A stretch of 64,000 nt of DNA from positions 248,001 through 312,000 of the forward strand of contig CAWEZC010000005.1 in NCBI GenBank assembly GCA_963813495.1. The letters are read 5' to 3'. The notes under the pieces were generated by a model that saw only the letters and a program-made list of their open reading frames with translations, made no database searches and was not told the origin of the DNA. Positions 40,165 to 49,757 of the stretch are shown one piece after another (within the stretch, counting starts at the first letter, position 1; each line of letters starts with the position of its first letter). Both the position numbers and the translations under genes were made by a program. Source of the DNA: JACVRW01 sp963813495. Its GTDB lineage: Bacteria; Actinomycetota; Thermoleophilia; Solirubrobacterales; Thermoleophilaceae.

Positions 40165-42591
40165 CTAGGGGCGCCGCCGGAACTCGAGGACCTGCTGGAA
40201 GACAGGCCGGTTGGTGGCCCGAAACGTGGTCGGAATCAGGCCGGGCTGAAAGGACGTTCGCTGCGCCTCAGAGCGCCACAGTCGTGGATCGGGCTGGTTC
40301 TGCGCCGCCGCGAGCTCATCGGCGGTCGTACTGATCGCAGCCCAGAGCGACGCTCGACAGGCGGCCAGTGAGCCGCGGCCGCAGTAGCGCAGGTTGAAGC
40401 GCCCGCGGACCGGCTTGCGCAGGAGTGTGCGCAGGTCCTTATCGACGTACGACTCACCGGAGAGGCTGCCCAGGTTACGCACCTCGTTGAGGGCATCGAG
40501 GAGGTCCCCGCTGAACACGGGCCGCATGACCGCTTCGGCGATCGGCCTCCAGGCCGCGTCCATGATCGTCGGGCCGGGGCTGTCATAGAAGCCGTTCTCG
40601 TCGGCGTCCAGGCGGGGCGCGTCGCGGCGCACCCAGCCGTCGAGGATGGCGGCCACCTGGGCTGCGCGCGGGTTGGGCGCCGGGCCGGTGCGCAGCACCC
40701 TGCTCACCACCGGCCACGCCGGTGACCGCACATCCTCCGTAGCCGCCCGGTTCATGACACCGACGTCTCCGGTGAGCGTTACCCGGCGCGGATAGCGGTC
40801 GAACAACTCCACTCGATGGACCGACCCGTACGGCTGGTTGTCGCCGTGCATGAAACCCGGCGCCGAACGGTTGTTCCAGTTGAGCAGCAGGCCCCCCGGT
40901 CCGCTAACCCCGTGGGGGTGCTCGCGCTCGCGCAGATAGCCACCCCACTCGTAGGCGCCCGTGCCTAGGGTCGGTAGGCGCCTGTCGAGGCCTCGTGCCC
41001 GCACGGGAAGCCGCCCGGAGCTGAAGAAGGCGGTGGCCGTGCGCGAGACATAAGCCCAGTTGAAGGTGAAGCCGAACTGGTTGGCCGCGCCCCAGAAGCG
41101 TTGCGGCGTCTTGCCCTTGCCCTCGGTCATGTCCTTGAGCGCGGCCAGGTTCAGGGCATCGCGACCGAAGGTCGAGCGCCGGCGCGCGAGCGCGTAGGGC
41201 CTGCCCGCCACCGTGGCCGTTCCGGTGACCGGACCGTGCACCGAGGTCTTGAAGCTGATCGGCGCCCCGTTCAGAAGCCCGGCATTGAAATCGGCGAACG
41301 GGCGGCAGCGGCCCTTGTGGAGGTAGTGGGTCGAGGCTCGCGTGGGCTGTCCGCCGCCCGGCTCACACAGCTGCTCGGCGAACACGTCGCGCACGTCGTG
41401 GCCGGCCGAGGTGAGGCTCCAGGCGTAGTTCTTCGTCCGCCCGAGTAGGAGGTACATAGCCAGGCCCGGCACCGCAGCGCCCTGTGCCTGTATCCCCGGG
41501 CCGTGAAGGTCGATCTGGTAGTTGATGGCTGGGTAGTAGTAGCCGAGCTGGGGACCCATGACCGCGAGGGAGTTGCCGGTCTTGGAGCGCTCGGGCGCCA
41601 CGGCCAGGAAGTTCGAGGCCTGCCGGCCGGGCGGCGCCGACGCCGCGTTCACGCTGGCGGGCCCGCCGGCGCCCTGTCGTGGATCGAACGGTTCGATGGA
41701 GCCGGGGTCGAGCACCACGGATCCCTTCACCTTCCCGCCGGTCAGGGGTCCGTAGTCGAAGCGGCGGGAGATCGTGGTGGGCGCCTCGGGATCGTCCGCG
41801 AGCATCACGTCCTCCCAAGCCGCCTGGCCACGCGAGCGGCCGAGCGATGCGCGCAGGCGACCGAGCAGGTCCGCGTTGTCCGCCTCGGCTCCACCGCCTG
41901 CACCGAAGATCGAGCCGATGAATGCCGTCACCGCGAGGATGTCGTTGACCGTGGCCGGGCTCTGGTTGACGCCGTTAGCCTTCCAGTAGGCGTTGATGCC
42001 ATCGGCATAGGCCTGCGCGTCCGCGATGATCTGGCGCCCCTTGGCGCCATACTCCTGGACCAGCAGCCGCTGCTGAGCGGTCACGAGCGCCTCGGTCTCC
42101 GGGCTCGGGACGAACGACTGGCCGCTCGTGACGAGGCTGAAGGCGTTGATTCCGGGTACGTCCGCCACCGCCGCCCGCGCCGGTCCCCGGGCCAGCTGTA
42201 GAAGCAGGCCACGGTCGCGCGCCGAGGCCCAGCCGGCCCCGAAGGCGAGGTCGGCGCGGGTCTTGCCGTACACGTGCGGGACGCCGTACTCGTCATAGAC
42301 GAGGCGCAGCCCGGGCCGGCCGGTCTGCTCGGTGCGCGTGCGTCCTATCGGCTTGAAGTTCTCGGGAAGGAAGAGCCGGTTGATGTCAGCGCTTGTGACA
42401 CGGCCGCGCTTGGGCGTGAGCGCGTCGTAGAGGGGAAGCTGGTCGAGCGAGTCGGCGTTCGTCGGCAGGCCGCCGAAGTTGCCCGGCGGCAGGATGTAGC
42501 GAGCGGTGTCGCCGCGGGCCGCCGACGCGGCGCTGGGCGCCACGCATAGCGCGACGAGACTGAGCACAACCAACCGGACCGAACGGCGCAC
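40165..42591 (-). CDS. Secreted penicillin-acylase-family Ntn hydrolase
   Basis: 808 residues from GTG 42591, which follows a GAGGAGAGGAG stretch and opens a signal peptide (LVVLSLVALCVAPSAASA); GTG 42654 is a longer alternative. The precursor has the alpha region (VYDEYGVPHVYGKTRADLAFGAGWASARDRG) and the autocatalytic junction at Ser326 in RQASNFLAVAPERSKTGNSLAVMGPQLGYYYP, so the beta chain would start with Ser. VHGPVTGTATVAGRPYALAR and the SWNNR-like LLLNWNNRSAPGF follow. Exported amidase acting on side-chain amides, possibly acyl-homoserine lactones or peptides; substrate unknown. Confidence 0.88.
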   Translation of the reverse strand: MRRSVRLVVLSLVALCVAPSAASAARGDTARYILPPGNFGGLPTNADSLDQLPLYDALTPKRGRVTSADINRLFLPENFKPIGRTRTEQTGRPGLRLVYDEYGVPHVYGKTRADLAFGAGWASARDRGLLLQLARGPARAAVADVPGINAFSLVTSGQSFVPSPETEALVTAQQRLLVQEYGAKGRQIIADAQAYADGINAYWKANGVNQSPATVNDILAVTAFIGSIFGAGGGAEADNADLLGRLRASLGRSRGQAAWEDVMLADDPEAPTTISRRFDYGPLTGGKVKGSVVLDPGSIEPFDPRQGAGGPASVNAASAPPGRQASNFLAVAPERSKTGNSLAVMGPQLGYYYPAINYQIDLHGPGIQAQGAAVPGLAMYLLLGRTKNYAWSLTSAGHDVRDVFAEQLCEPGGGQPTRASTHYLHKGRCRPFADFNAGLLNGAPISFKTSVHGPVTGTATVAGRPYALARRRSTFGRDALNLAALKDMTEGKGKTPQRFWGAANQFGFTFNWAYVSRTATAFFSSGRLPVRARGLDRRLPTLGTGAYEWGGYLREREHPHGVSGPGGLLLNWNNRSAPGFMHGDNQPYGSVHRVELFDRYPRRVTLTGDVGVMNRAATEDVRSPAWPVVSRVLRTGPAPNPRAAQVAAILDGWVRRDAPRLDADENGFYDSPGPTIMDAAWRPIAEAVMRPVFSGDLLDALNEVRNLGSLSGESYVDKDLRTLLRKPVRGRFNLRYCGRGSLAACRASLWAAISTTADELAAAQNQPDPRLWRSEAQRTSFQPGLIPTTFRATNRPVFQQVLEFRRRP

Positions 42592-42832
42592 GAGCAAGGC
42601 TCCTCTCCTCAACAAGACAACCCGGCCTGCGGCCGGGGGCGGGGACTCTTTCACATTCCTGGCCGGCCGGCCAAGGCGGAGCCCGACTCCACCGGTGCTG
42701 ACGCATGTATGCCACCAGCCTGGCGCGGGGCGCCAGAAGGGAAGCGGCCGATGCCGCTGCTCACCATCGCGGCGCGCCGGCCACGTCGGGGAGCTCGCCG
42801 ATTTAGGTCCCTGATCTTTGAATGCTCGGGGC
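42592..42832. other. Intergenic region with short hairpins
   Basis: 241 bp between the acylase start and the 3' end of the TIM-barrel gene. It holds a CTGGCGC-GGG-GCGCCAG hairpin (42720-42736) and the palindromic stretch GGCCGGCCGGCC (42661-42672). They may terminate the leftward catabolic operon. No gene is seen. Confidence 0.5.
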
Positions 42833-43663
42833 CTAGCGCCCGCTCGGCTGCAGCGCCTTGAAGCGCTTCATGTTCTCGGTCATCGCCACCTCGGTGGGCA
42901 GGCGCTCCATGCTCGAGGCTCCGAAGAAGCCGACGATCCCCGCGGTGCGCTCCAGCACGTAGGCGGCATCCCCGGGCTCGGCCAGTGGGCCCCCGTGGCA
43001 GAGCACGAGCACGTCTGGGTTGACCGCCACCGCAGCGTCGCGCATGGCCTGGATCTCCTCGACGCACTGGTCGAGCGTCTTGGCGGTGTGGGCCCCGATG
43101 CTGCCCTTGGTGGTGAGTCCCATGTGGGGGACGAGCACGTCCGCGCCCGCGCGCGTCATCGCCTCCGCGGACTCTGGATCGAAAACGTAGGGAGAGGTGA
43201 GCAGACCCAGCTCGGAGGCGGCGGCGATCATCTCGACCTCGAGGCCGTAGCCCATGCCCGTCTCTTCGAGGTTTGCGCGAAAGGTGCCGTCGATGAGGCC
43301 CACGGTGGGGAAGTTCTGGACCCCCGCGAAGCCGGCGTCACGCACCTGGTGCAGGAACCTGGGGATGAGGCGGAACGGGTCGGTGCCGCAGACGCCGGCC
43401 AGGACGGGCGTGTGGTCCACCACGGGCAGCACCTCGGACGCCATGTCCATCACGATGGCGTTGGCGTCGCCGTAGGGCATCAGGCCGGCGAGCGAGCCGC
43501 GGCCGGCCATCCGGTAGCGGCCCGAGTTGTAGATGATGATCAGGTCCGTGCCGCCCGCCTCGGCGCACTTGGCGGACAGGCCGGTGCCGGCGCCTGCGCC
43601 GATGATCACGCCGCCTCCGTCCACGGTCGCGCGCAGCTTGCGGCGCGCCTCGTCGCCCGTCAT
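42833..43663 (-). CDS. TIM-barrel protein, PEP-hydrolase-like partner of Tm-1 proteins
   Basis: 276 residues. Features of the TIM-barrel family annotated as phosphoenolpyruvate hydrolase/signal-transduction TIM barrel: GGGVIIGAGAGTGLSAKCAEAGGTDLIIIYNSGRYRMAGRGSLAGLMPYGDAN, VPVVDHTPVLAGVCGTDPFR-like segment, VQNFPTVGLIDGTFRANLEETGMGY and VLCHGGPLAEPGDAAYVLE. Homologues occur next to, or fused with, Tm-1-like/UPF0261 domains. ATG overlaps the Tm-1-like stop (ATGA). The reaction is not established. Confidence 0.85.
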   Translation of the reverse strand: MTGDEARRKLRATVDGGGVIIGAGAGTGLSAKCAEAGGTDLIIIYNSGRYRMAGRGSLAGLMPYGDANAIVMDMASEVLPVVDHTPVLAGVCGTDPFRLIPRFLHQVRDAGFAGVQNFPTVGLIDGTFRANLEETGMGYGLEVEMIAAASELGLLTSPYVFDPESAEAMTRAGADVLVPHMGLTTKGSIGAHTAKTLDQCVEEIQAMRDAAVAVNPDVLVLCHGGPLAEPGDAAYVLERTAGIVGFFGASSMERLPTEVAMTENMKRFKALQPSGR

Positions 43664-44876
43664 GCGCTCATGAACTCGTGGAGCTTGGCCACCATCGCGC
43701 GCGCGAACTCCGGATCGTTGATGTCCATGTCGAGCTCGTGCAGCTCCACCCGGCCGTCGACCTTGCGCAGTTCCTCGAACAACGCTTCGTCGGCCTCCGC
43801 GTCGCGGAAGGGCTGCCCCTCTACGTCGATCATCGAGACCCCCTTGAGCGGCAGGAACAGCGCCGTCGGCCCGGTGGCCGCCGACAGCTTGCGGGCGATC
43901 CGCCGCCCCAGTTCGGCGTTCTCCTCCGCGGTGGTGCGCATCAGCGTTACGACCGGGTTGTGGACGTAGAGGTTGCGCTCCTCGAACTGAGCCGGAACCG
44001 AGTCGCGCGCGCCGAAGTTGACCATGTCGAGCGCGCCCACCGACACCACCTGCGGGATCCCCAGCCGACCGGCCATTTCGAGGCGGTCGGGGCCGGCCGA
44101 GAGCACGCCGCCCACCAGGTCGTCGCACAGCTCGGTGGTGGTCGTGTCGAGCACGCCGCTCAGGAAGCCCGACTCGATCAGTCCCTCCATCGCCTGGCCG
44201 CCCACGCCCGTGGCGTGGAACACGACCGGCTCGTAGCCCAGCCGCTCGAGCTCTTCGCGGGCCACAGTCACGCACGGCGTGGTCACGCCGAACATCGTGG
44301 CCCCCACCAGCGGCCGGTCCTCGCTCAGCTCGACGGCCGGCGCCTGGACCATTCCGGCCATCGCCGCCGCCGCATTCGCCAGCACGCGCGCCGACACGGA
44401 GTTCACGCCCGCCACGTCGGCCACCGAGGCCATCATGGTCACGTCGCGCGCGCCCACGTAGTCGCGCGTGTCCCCCGCGGCCATCGTGGAGACCATGAGC
44501 TTGGGCACGCCGACGGGCAGCGCCTGCATCGCGCGCGTGGCGATCGCGGTGTTGCCCGAGCCGCCGGCGGCCAGGACGCCGTGGATGCGGCCCTCGTCGT
44601 GCAGCCGGCGCGCGAGCACCGCGGCGGCATCGGCCATGGCGGTCACGGCCGCGCCGCGGTCGCGGGCGTCGCTCAGCGCGGCGAGGTCGGTCCCCGGTGC
44701 CCGCAGCCACCTCCTCGCGGCCGATGTCAGGCTCCACCAGCGGCGGCTCGAGCGTGCCCACGTCGGCCAGCAGGACCTCGACGCCGGCGTCGCGCAGCCG
44801 TTCGCGCAGGAACGCGTACTCGTCACCCTTGGTGTCGAGCGTCCCGATGAGCAGGACGGTCGGACCCCGGCTTCAC
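43660..44876 (-). pseudogene. Tm-1-like/UPF0261 protein gene with two frameshifts near its 5' end
   Basis: The C-terminal 330 residues are intact (ALSDARDRGAAVTAMADAA; HGVLAAGGSGNTAIATRAMQALPVGVPKLMVST; VVFHATGVGGQAMEGLIESG; FLPLKGVSMIDVEGQPF). The N-terminal part (TVLLIGTLDTKGDEYAFLRERL...GTLEPPLVEPDIGREEV) is in another frame. Removing one C from CCCC at 44692-44695 joins it to the body. A second shift near 44862-44867 is needed to connect GTG 44876, which overlaps the cupin stop. The intact paralogue at 53467 supports the restored reading. Either real decay or sequence errors; if functional it partners the downstream TIM-barrel protein. Confidence 0.7.
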
Positions 44877-45284
44877 GCGTGCAGAGCCCAGTCGGGCCCC
44901 TCGCCCTCACGGAAGTCGGGCAGCCCGCGCAGCGCCTTCTCGGCGCCGCCGGGGTTGTAGAGCGCGAGCAGGCGCAGCGGCTGCCAGCCGGTGTTCACCG
45001 TGGAGTGAAACATGCCCGTGGGCACGTAGATGGTGTCGCCGGTGCTGATCGCGAAGGTGTTCTCACCGCCATCGTCGAGCATCTGCTCGCCCTCTCCGGC
45101 CAGCACGTAGAGCACCTCTTCGGACTCCGGATGGTTGTGTCGCTCGTGGCCCTTTCCCGGGCAGCAGCACCACCTCGCCGAAGGTGAGGTTCGCGCCCGC
45201 GGTGTCGTCGGGCGTGACGAACCACTTGATCACTCCCCAGTCGAACGACTGGACCGGCTTGCTCGCCGGGTCGACCGCTTCCAT
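44873..45284 (-). pseudogene. Cupin-domain gene with one frameshift
   Basis: ATG 45284 follows GGAGGA. The first part reads MEAVDPASKPVQSFDWGVIK and then ANLTFGEVVLLPGKG; after a one-base excess in CCCGGG at 45156-45161 the other frame continues HERHNHPESEEVLYVLAGEGEQM and runs to DWALHA. The restored chain is about 136 residues with both cupin motifs (G-x5-H-x-H-x4-E and G-D-x-x-x-x-P-x-G-x-x-H), so a metal site is predicted. It lies between the chimeric mini-gene and the Tm-1-like gene. Likely an auxiliary isomerase or sensor. Confidence 0.7.
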
Positions 45285-45286
45285 CC

Positions 45287-45562
45287 TCACTCCTCCGTGG
45301 CGATTGGCTCGACGCCCAGGTAGCGGCGCTGGGCGTCCGGATCATCCTCCAGCTCGCGGGCCGTCGTCTCCGCGGCGATCTGCCCGCCCACCATGCCGAG
45401 CTGACGCTCGGCGAGCGCGGTGGCCACGCCGAGCTTCGTGCTCGACGCCAGCAGTGCGGTTCCCTCGTCATGGAGGCCGCTGATCATCTTGATCAGCTCC
45501 TCGAGCTCGTGCCCCTTCGTGTCCAGCGTCCCTACGAGGACGACGACGGGGTCAGCGGCCAT
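45287..45562 (-). CDS. Chimeric mini-protein: Tm-1-like N terminus joined to LivF C terminus
   Basis: 91 residues. Residues 1-45 (VVVLVGTLDTKGHELEELIK, then LHDEGTALLASSTKLG) match the start of Tm-1-like proteins. Residues 46-91 (VATALAERQLGMVGGQ, then DDPDAQRRYLGVEPI) match the last 45 residues of the adjacent LivF (VATALAERQLVMVAGR, then NDPEAQRRYLGVERA). The ATG overlaps the livF stop. The two tails differ at many positions, so this is an old duplication, not an assembly repeat. Probably a recombination scar; whether it is made or useful is unknown. Confidence 0.7.
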   Translation of the reverse strand: MAADPVVVLVGTLDTKGHELEELIKMISGLHDEGTALLASSTKLGVATALAERQLGMVGGQIAAETTARELEDDPDAQRRYLGVEPIATEE

Positions 45563-46350
45563 CAGGCGCGCTCGACGCCCAAGTAGCGGCGCTGGGCCTC
45601 GGGATCGTTCGCGATCTCGCTGGCCGTGGTCTCGGTGAAGATGCGGCCCGCCACCATCACGAGCTGTCGCTCGGCCAGCGCCGTGGCCACGGCCAGGTTC
45701 TGCTCGACGACCAGGATTGCAAGCCCCTCGCCGCTCAGGCGCCGGAAGGTCTCGGTGAGCGCCTCGATGATGGCCGGCGCGAGCCCCTCGGAGGGCTCGT
45801 CCATCACGAGCAGCCGCGGGTTGGTGAGCAGCGCCCGGCCGATCGCCAGCATCTGCTGCTCACCGCCCGAGAGCTGCATGCCGCCGTTTCGTCGGCGCTC
45901 GGCGAGGCGGGGGAAGAGCTCGTAGACGGCGTCGGGGGTCCAGCGCCGGTCACCGCGCGAGGCGACCATGCGCAGATGCTCATCGACGGTGAGCGACTCG
46001 AAGAGCCGCCGGCCCTGCGGGACATAGCCGATGCCCGAGGCCGCGATCTTGTACGACGGGCGCCCGACGCATTCCTCTCCCCGGAAGCGGATGGAGCCGC
46101 GGGTGGTGGCCGGTCGGATCTGCATGATCGCGTTGCAGAGCGTCGTCTTGCCCATGCCGTTGCGGCCGATGATGGCCACCGGCTCGTCCCCCATCGTGAA
46201 GGTCACGCCCTGCAGCACGTGCGCCGGGCCGTAGAAGGCGTCAAGGCCCGAGACCTCGAGCAGCGAGCCCTCGTCGGAAACGAGCTCGCTAACGACGTCG
46301 ACGTCGCCGTGCGGGGCGTCCCTGCCTTCGCTCTCTTCCGCTGCGCTCAA
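45562..46350 (-). CDS. livF: Branched-chain amino acid-type ABC transporter ATP-binding protein
   Basis: 262 residues. Walker A GRNGMGKTT, Q-loop VPQGRRLFESLTV, signature LSGGEQQMLAIGRAL, Walker B LLVMDEPSEGLAP and switch Glu are intact. The LivF-type C terminus is YLGVERA. The N-terminal 30 residues are an acidic extension. It overlaps livG by 4 bp. Pairs with LivG to energise the permeases at 48.7-50.8 kb. Confidence 0.93.
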   Translation of the reverse strand: MSAAEESEGRDAPHGDVDVVSELVSDEGSLLEVSGLDAFYGPAHVLQGVTFTMGDEPVAIIGRNGMGKTTLCNAIMQIRPATTRGSIRFRGEECVGRPSYKIAASGIGYVPQGRRLFESLTVDEHLRMVASRGDRRWTPDAVYELFPRLAERRRNGGMQLSGGEQQMLAIGRALLTNPRLLVMDEPSEGLAPAIIEALTETFRRLSGEGLAILVVEQNLAVATALAERQLVMVAGRIFTETTASEIANDPEAQRRYLGVERA

Positions 46351-47135
46351 GTTCGCTCCTCGTCGTCGCCCACCCGGCCGCCCAGGTAGAGATCGTGCAC
46401 GAGCTGGTTCGAGCGGATCTCCTCGGGGGTGCCCTCGACGATCTTCTTGCCGTCGTGCATCATCGTCACCTTTTCGGCGACCCGCAGGGCGACGTCCATG
46501 TCGTGCTCGATGAGCACCAGGGTGATCTCCCGGTCGAGCTCGAGGAGCATGTCGGTCAGCGCCACGCGCTCGCCGCGCGAGAGCCCGGAGGCCGGCTCGT
46601 CGAGCAGCATCAGCTTGGGATTCACGGCCCGCGCCATGCCCACCTCGAGCTGACGCTGCTCGCCGTGGGAGATGGACCCCACGAGCGTCTCGAGCTTGGG
46701 GGCCAGGCCGACCTGGGCGGCGAGCTCACGCGCACGCTCGCGCAGCTCGCGATCGACCGCCCGGCGACGCAGCTGCAGGTGGCCCTTGCGCGTGCCGAGC
46801 ACCGCAAGGTAGAGGTTGTCCTCGACCGACAGGCCCAGGAACAGCCGCGACTTCTGGTAGGTGCGGCCCATGCCCAGCCGCGCGCGGCCCGGCGCCGAGA
46901 CCTCGGCTACGTCCCGCCCGAGGAAGAAGATCGAGCCCGAGGAGGCCGGCATGTCGCCCGAGATCACGTTGAACAGCGTGGTTTTGCCGGCGCCGTTGGG
47001 ACCGAGGATCGCACGGCGCTCGCCGTGCGCGACGTCGAGGTCGACATCGCGCACGGCATCGAGGCCGCCGAACCGCCGGCCGACCCCGCGCAAGCGCAGG
47101 ATCGGCTCGGCCTGTTCGGGTACTGCCTCCGTCAC
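46347..47135 (-). CDS. livG: Branched-chain amino acid-type ABC transporter ATP-binding protein
   Basis: 262 residues from GTG 47135. Walker A GPNGAGKTT, LivG-type loop GMGRTYQKSRLFLGLSVEDNLYLAV, signature ISHGEQRQLEVGMARAV, Walker B LMLLDEPASGLSRGE, H-loop LIEHDMD. Starts 8 bp after the substrate-binding gene and overlaps livF. In this setting the cargo is more likely the unknown substrate of the catabolic island than leucine. Confidence 0.93.
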   Translation of the reverse strand: MTEAVPEQAEPILRLRGVGRRFGGLDAVRDVDLDVAHGERRAILGPNGAGKTTLFNVISGDMPASSGSIFFLGRDVAEVSAPGRARLGMGRTYQKSRLFLGLSVEDNLYLAVLGTRKGHLQLRRRAVDRELRERARELAAQVGLAPKLETLVGSISHGEQRQLEVGMARAVNPKLMLLDEPASGLSRGERVALTDMLLELDREITLVLIEHDMDVALRVAEKVTMMHDGKKIVEGTPEEIRSNQLVHDLYLGGRVGDDEERT

Positions 47136-47142
47136 GGACCCC

Positions 47143-48634
47143 CTAGCCCCCGACGACCTTCGGCTTCTCGGTCTTGCCGAGCCACGGGATGTTCCGCTTC
47201 TCGCAGGGCGGGTACGTCCGTCCCGGCGCCGGGCTCGAGTCGCTGAACGTGCCACCGAACGTCTGGTCCACGTCCGGCACGCTGCCCACGGTCTTCGTGG
47301 CCAGCCCCTGGTCGCCCTCGACCAGCTGCAGGTAGTACTGGTCGGTGATCGCCTGGCGGTTCGTCGTCCAGCGTGATCTTGCCGTACGGAGCGTTCAGCG
47401 AGATCTGCGCCAGCGCGTCCTGCAGTTCCTTCTGGCCGCCGGAGATGTCGCCCTTGACCTGCTTGAGCGCCTCGATCAGCCCCCACGTGTTCACGAAGTA
47501 GCTGTACGTGAACACACTGGCCGCCTGGGGCGCGGACGCACCAGCGTCCGGGATCTCCTTGAACCACTTGCCGATGATGCCGTTGGCGTAGTACTGGGCC
47601 TCCGGCGTATCCAGATCGCCCGCCGTGCCGGCACCGCCGGCGTAGACGCCCGCGACCCGCGGTCCGAGTTGCTCGAACTGCGCCGGCGTGCCCCAGAACA
47701 CGTTCCCCAGGAACTTCTTCGCGTCGATCGGGCCCTTGGCCTGCTCGTAGGCCTTCAGGAACGGGATCAGTCCGGCGCCGCCCACGGCGACGAACGTACC
47801 GTCGACGTCGTCCGGCAGCTGCTGCGCGAAGGACGAGTAGTCCGTCGTGTTCAGCGGCGGGAAGACCCGCTTGGTGACCTTTCCACCGGCCGCGCAGAAC
47901 TCCGAGATGAAGCCGGCCATCGACGTCCAGCCGAAGCTGTAGTCGTCGCCGATCACCGCCGCCGTCTTCCAACCGAGCTTGGTGTAGGCCAGGTCGCCCA
48001 GCCCGGCGTTGAACTGCGCGCCGTCACCGTTGAAGCGCGCGAAGTTCGGCGCCCGCACCTTGAGCGTGGTGTCCTGCGCGCCGGCCGCGCCGTTGACGAA
48101 CGTCTTCTCCGGGTGCTGCTTGGCGTAGTTGGCCACTGCGATCGACTCGTCGCCCGACAGCGGGCCGATCATGACGTCCGCGTCGAGCTGCTCCATCAGC
48201 CGCCGCGTCTCCTTGATGGCCGTGCCCGACGTATCGTCGCCGCAGCCGACGCCCACCAGCTCGAGCGGGTGGCCGTTGATCGCGCCGCCGGTCCATCCGT
48301 CACGCGGCTTGTTCGGGTTCTTGGGCTTGGCGCCCGCGAACTGGGCCATCGCCGAGACGGCGCCGGCCATGTTCTGGTTGTCGAAGGTGCCGAAGGCGCC
48401 CTTGCACTCGGAGAGCACGGCGACCTTGATCGGCGTCCCGCTGCCGCCCGTCTCCTGCTTGACGGCGGCGTACCCCGGGGGCGCCTCCGCGGTGCTCGGC
48501 GCCTCCTCGGAGGTCGCCTCGCCTCCGCCGCCGTCGTCGTCGTCGTCGCCGCAGCCCGCAAACGCGAGCGCCGCGATCCCCAGGAGAAGCGCAAGCCACA
48601 TCAGGCCGCGCCTCCGTTCCCTTACCTCGGACAT
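47143..48634 (-). pseudogene. LIV-type substrate-binding lipoprotein with a C-terminal frameshift
   Basis: ATG 48634 follows AGGAGGAG; lipobox AFAGC (Cys28), then an acidic linker. The periplasmic-binding domain is complete through ISLNAPYGKITLDD. An extra base near 47362 then shifts the frame. Removing it gives NRQAITDQYYLQLVEGDQG and a regular end, NIPWLGKTEKPKVVGG, with stop at 47143, about 497 residues. The intact tail strongly suggests either a recent mutation or a sequence error. Solute receptor of the liv system. Confidence 0.8.
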
Positions 48635-48683
48635 TGCCTTTTCTCCTCCTCTCGCCGTGGACCCATGCCCCGGCGGTGTCGTT

Positions 48684-49757
48684 CTACGAGCCCGTGAGCG
48701 TCGATGATCCACGCTCACCTGCCGGCACAGCGCCGGCCGAACCTCCTTCCCCGGTCGTCTCACCCGGGCTGGACGGACCGCGCAGCCGCCCGACCATCCG
48801 CTCCCACAGGCCGACCAGGCCGTCGGGGGACACGAGCACGATGACCAGGAAGATCAACCCGATCAGCGTGTGGAACCGCTCGGCCACGAAGCCGACGTCC
48901 TGCGCGTAGTTGTTGATCAGGACGAATACGAACGCCCCAACCCACGCCCCCTCGAGCCGGAACATTCCGCCGATGACGGCGATCAGGAGCACGTCGATCG
49001 TCGCGGTGAGGTCGATGGTCGACGGCGCGATCTGCGCGTTCCACCAGACGAAGAGAATCCCGGCCAGCGCCGCCACGAAACCCGCCAGCCCGAACGCGAG
49101 GAGGCGGTGCAGCGTGACGTTGTAGCCGAGCGAGCGCATCCGCACCGGGTCGTCGCGGATCCCCTGCAGGGCGAGCCCGAAGGGAGTGCGCGCGACGTAG
49201 CGCAGCCCGACGTACACGAGCGCCGCCACCAGCAGGGTGGCGAAGTAGAGGCGGTCGGGGTGTGCGGTGCGGTCGAAGAAGTCGGGGATGGGGATCCCGC
49301 TGATGCCGCCGAAGCCCGAGACGCTCGTCACCTGGCCGAAGAAGAGGTTGGCGATCACCGAGAAGACAAGCGTGATCATGAGGAAGTAGATGCCGTAGCT
49401 GCGGCTGGCCAGGGCGCCGAACACGAGCGCGACCAGGACCGCGATGGCGATGGCCACGACGATCCCCAGCACGGGGTCCCAGCCGAGGTTCATGCCCTTC
49501 GTGTTGCCCGTCGTCGTGAGGTTGCCGAGCGCGAACCCCGCGATGCCGTAGATCGCCACCTGGGCGAGGGACACCATTCCCCCGTTGGCCGAGAGGAAGA
49601 TGAGGCTGGCCGCGACGATGCCCAGGAACATCGTCTGGGTCAGCAGCGTGCCGACCCAGTACTCGCTGACGATGAGCGGTGCGAACAGCGCGAGCATCAC
49701 TAGAAGCGCTCCGACCACGCGGTCGGGCGTGAGACGGGAGCTCGCCGCAGCGCTCAT
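48684..49757 (-). CDS. livM: LIV-type ABC transporter permease
   Basis: 357 residues, about ten membrane helices. LivM features: NGGMVSLAQVAIYGIAGFALGNL, SRSYGIYFLMITLVFSVIANLFF, coupling region RTPFGLALQGIRDDPVRMRSLGYNV and VIGGMFRLEGAWVGAFVF. ATG 49757 overlaps the livH stop by 4 bp. The C-terminal 40 residues are a polar Gly/Ser/Pro tail. Confidence 0.92.
   Translation of the reverse strand: MSAAASSRLTPDRVVGALLVMLALFAPLIVSEYWVGTLLTQTMFLGIVAASLIFLSANGGMVSLAQVAIYGIAGFALGNLTTTGNTKGMNLGWDPVLGIVVAIAIAVLVALVFGALASRSYGIYFLMITLVFSVIANLFFGQVTSVSGFGGISGIPIPDFFDRTAHPDRLYFATLLVAALVYVGLRYVARTPFGLALQGIRDDPVRMRSLGYNVTLHRLLAFGLAGFVAALAGILFVWWNAQIAPSTIDLTATIDVLLIAVIGGMFRLEGAWVGAFVFVLINNYAQDVGFVAERFHTLIGLIFLVIVLVSPDGLVGLWERMVGRLRGPSSPGETTGEGGSAGAVPAGERGSSTLTGS

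Noticed and set aside
40023..40371. Possible small Arg-rich gene starting MPRRTEAQRRYRG between the acyl-CoA dehydrogenase and the acylase
   Set aside because: It runs into the 3' end of the acylase gene, has no good ribosome binding site and no recognisable domain.
45287..46350. Assembly duplication of the livF tail
   Set aside because: The two copies differ at many positions and encode different but conserved-looking residues, so the duplication is real and old.
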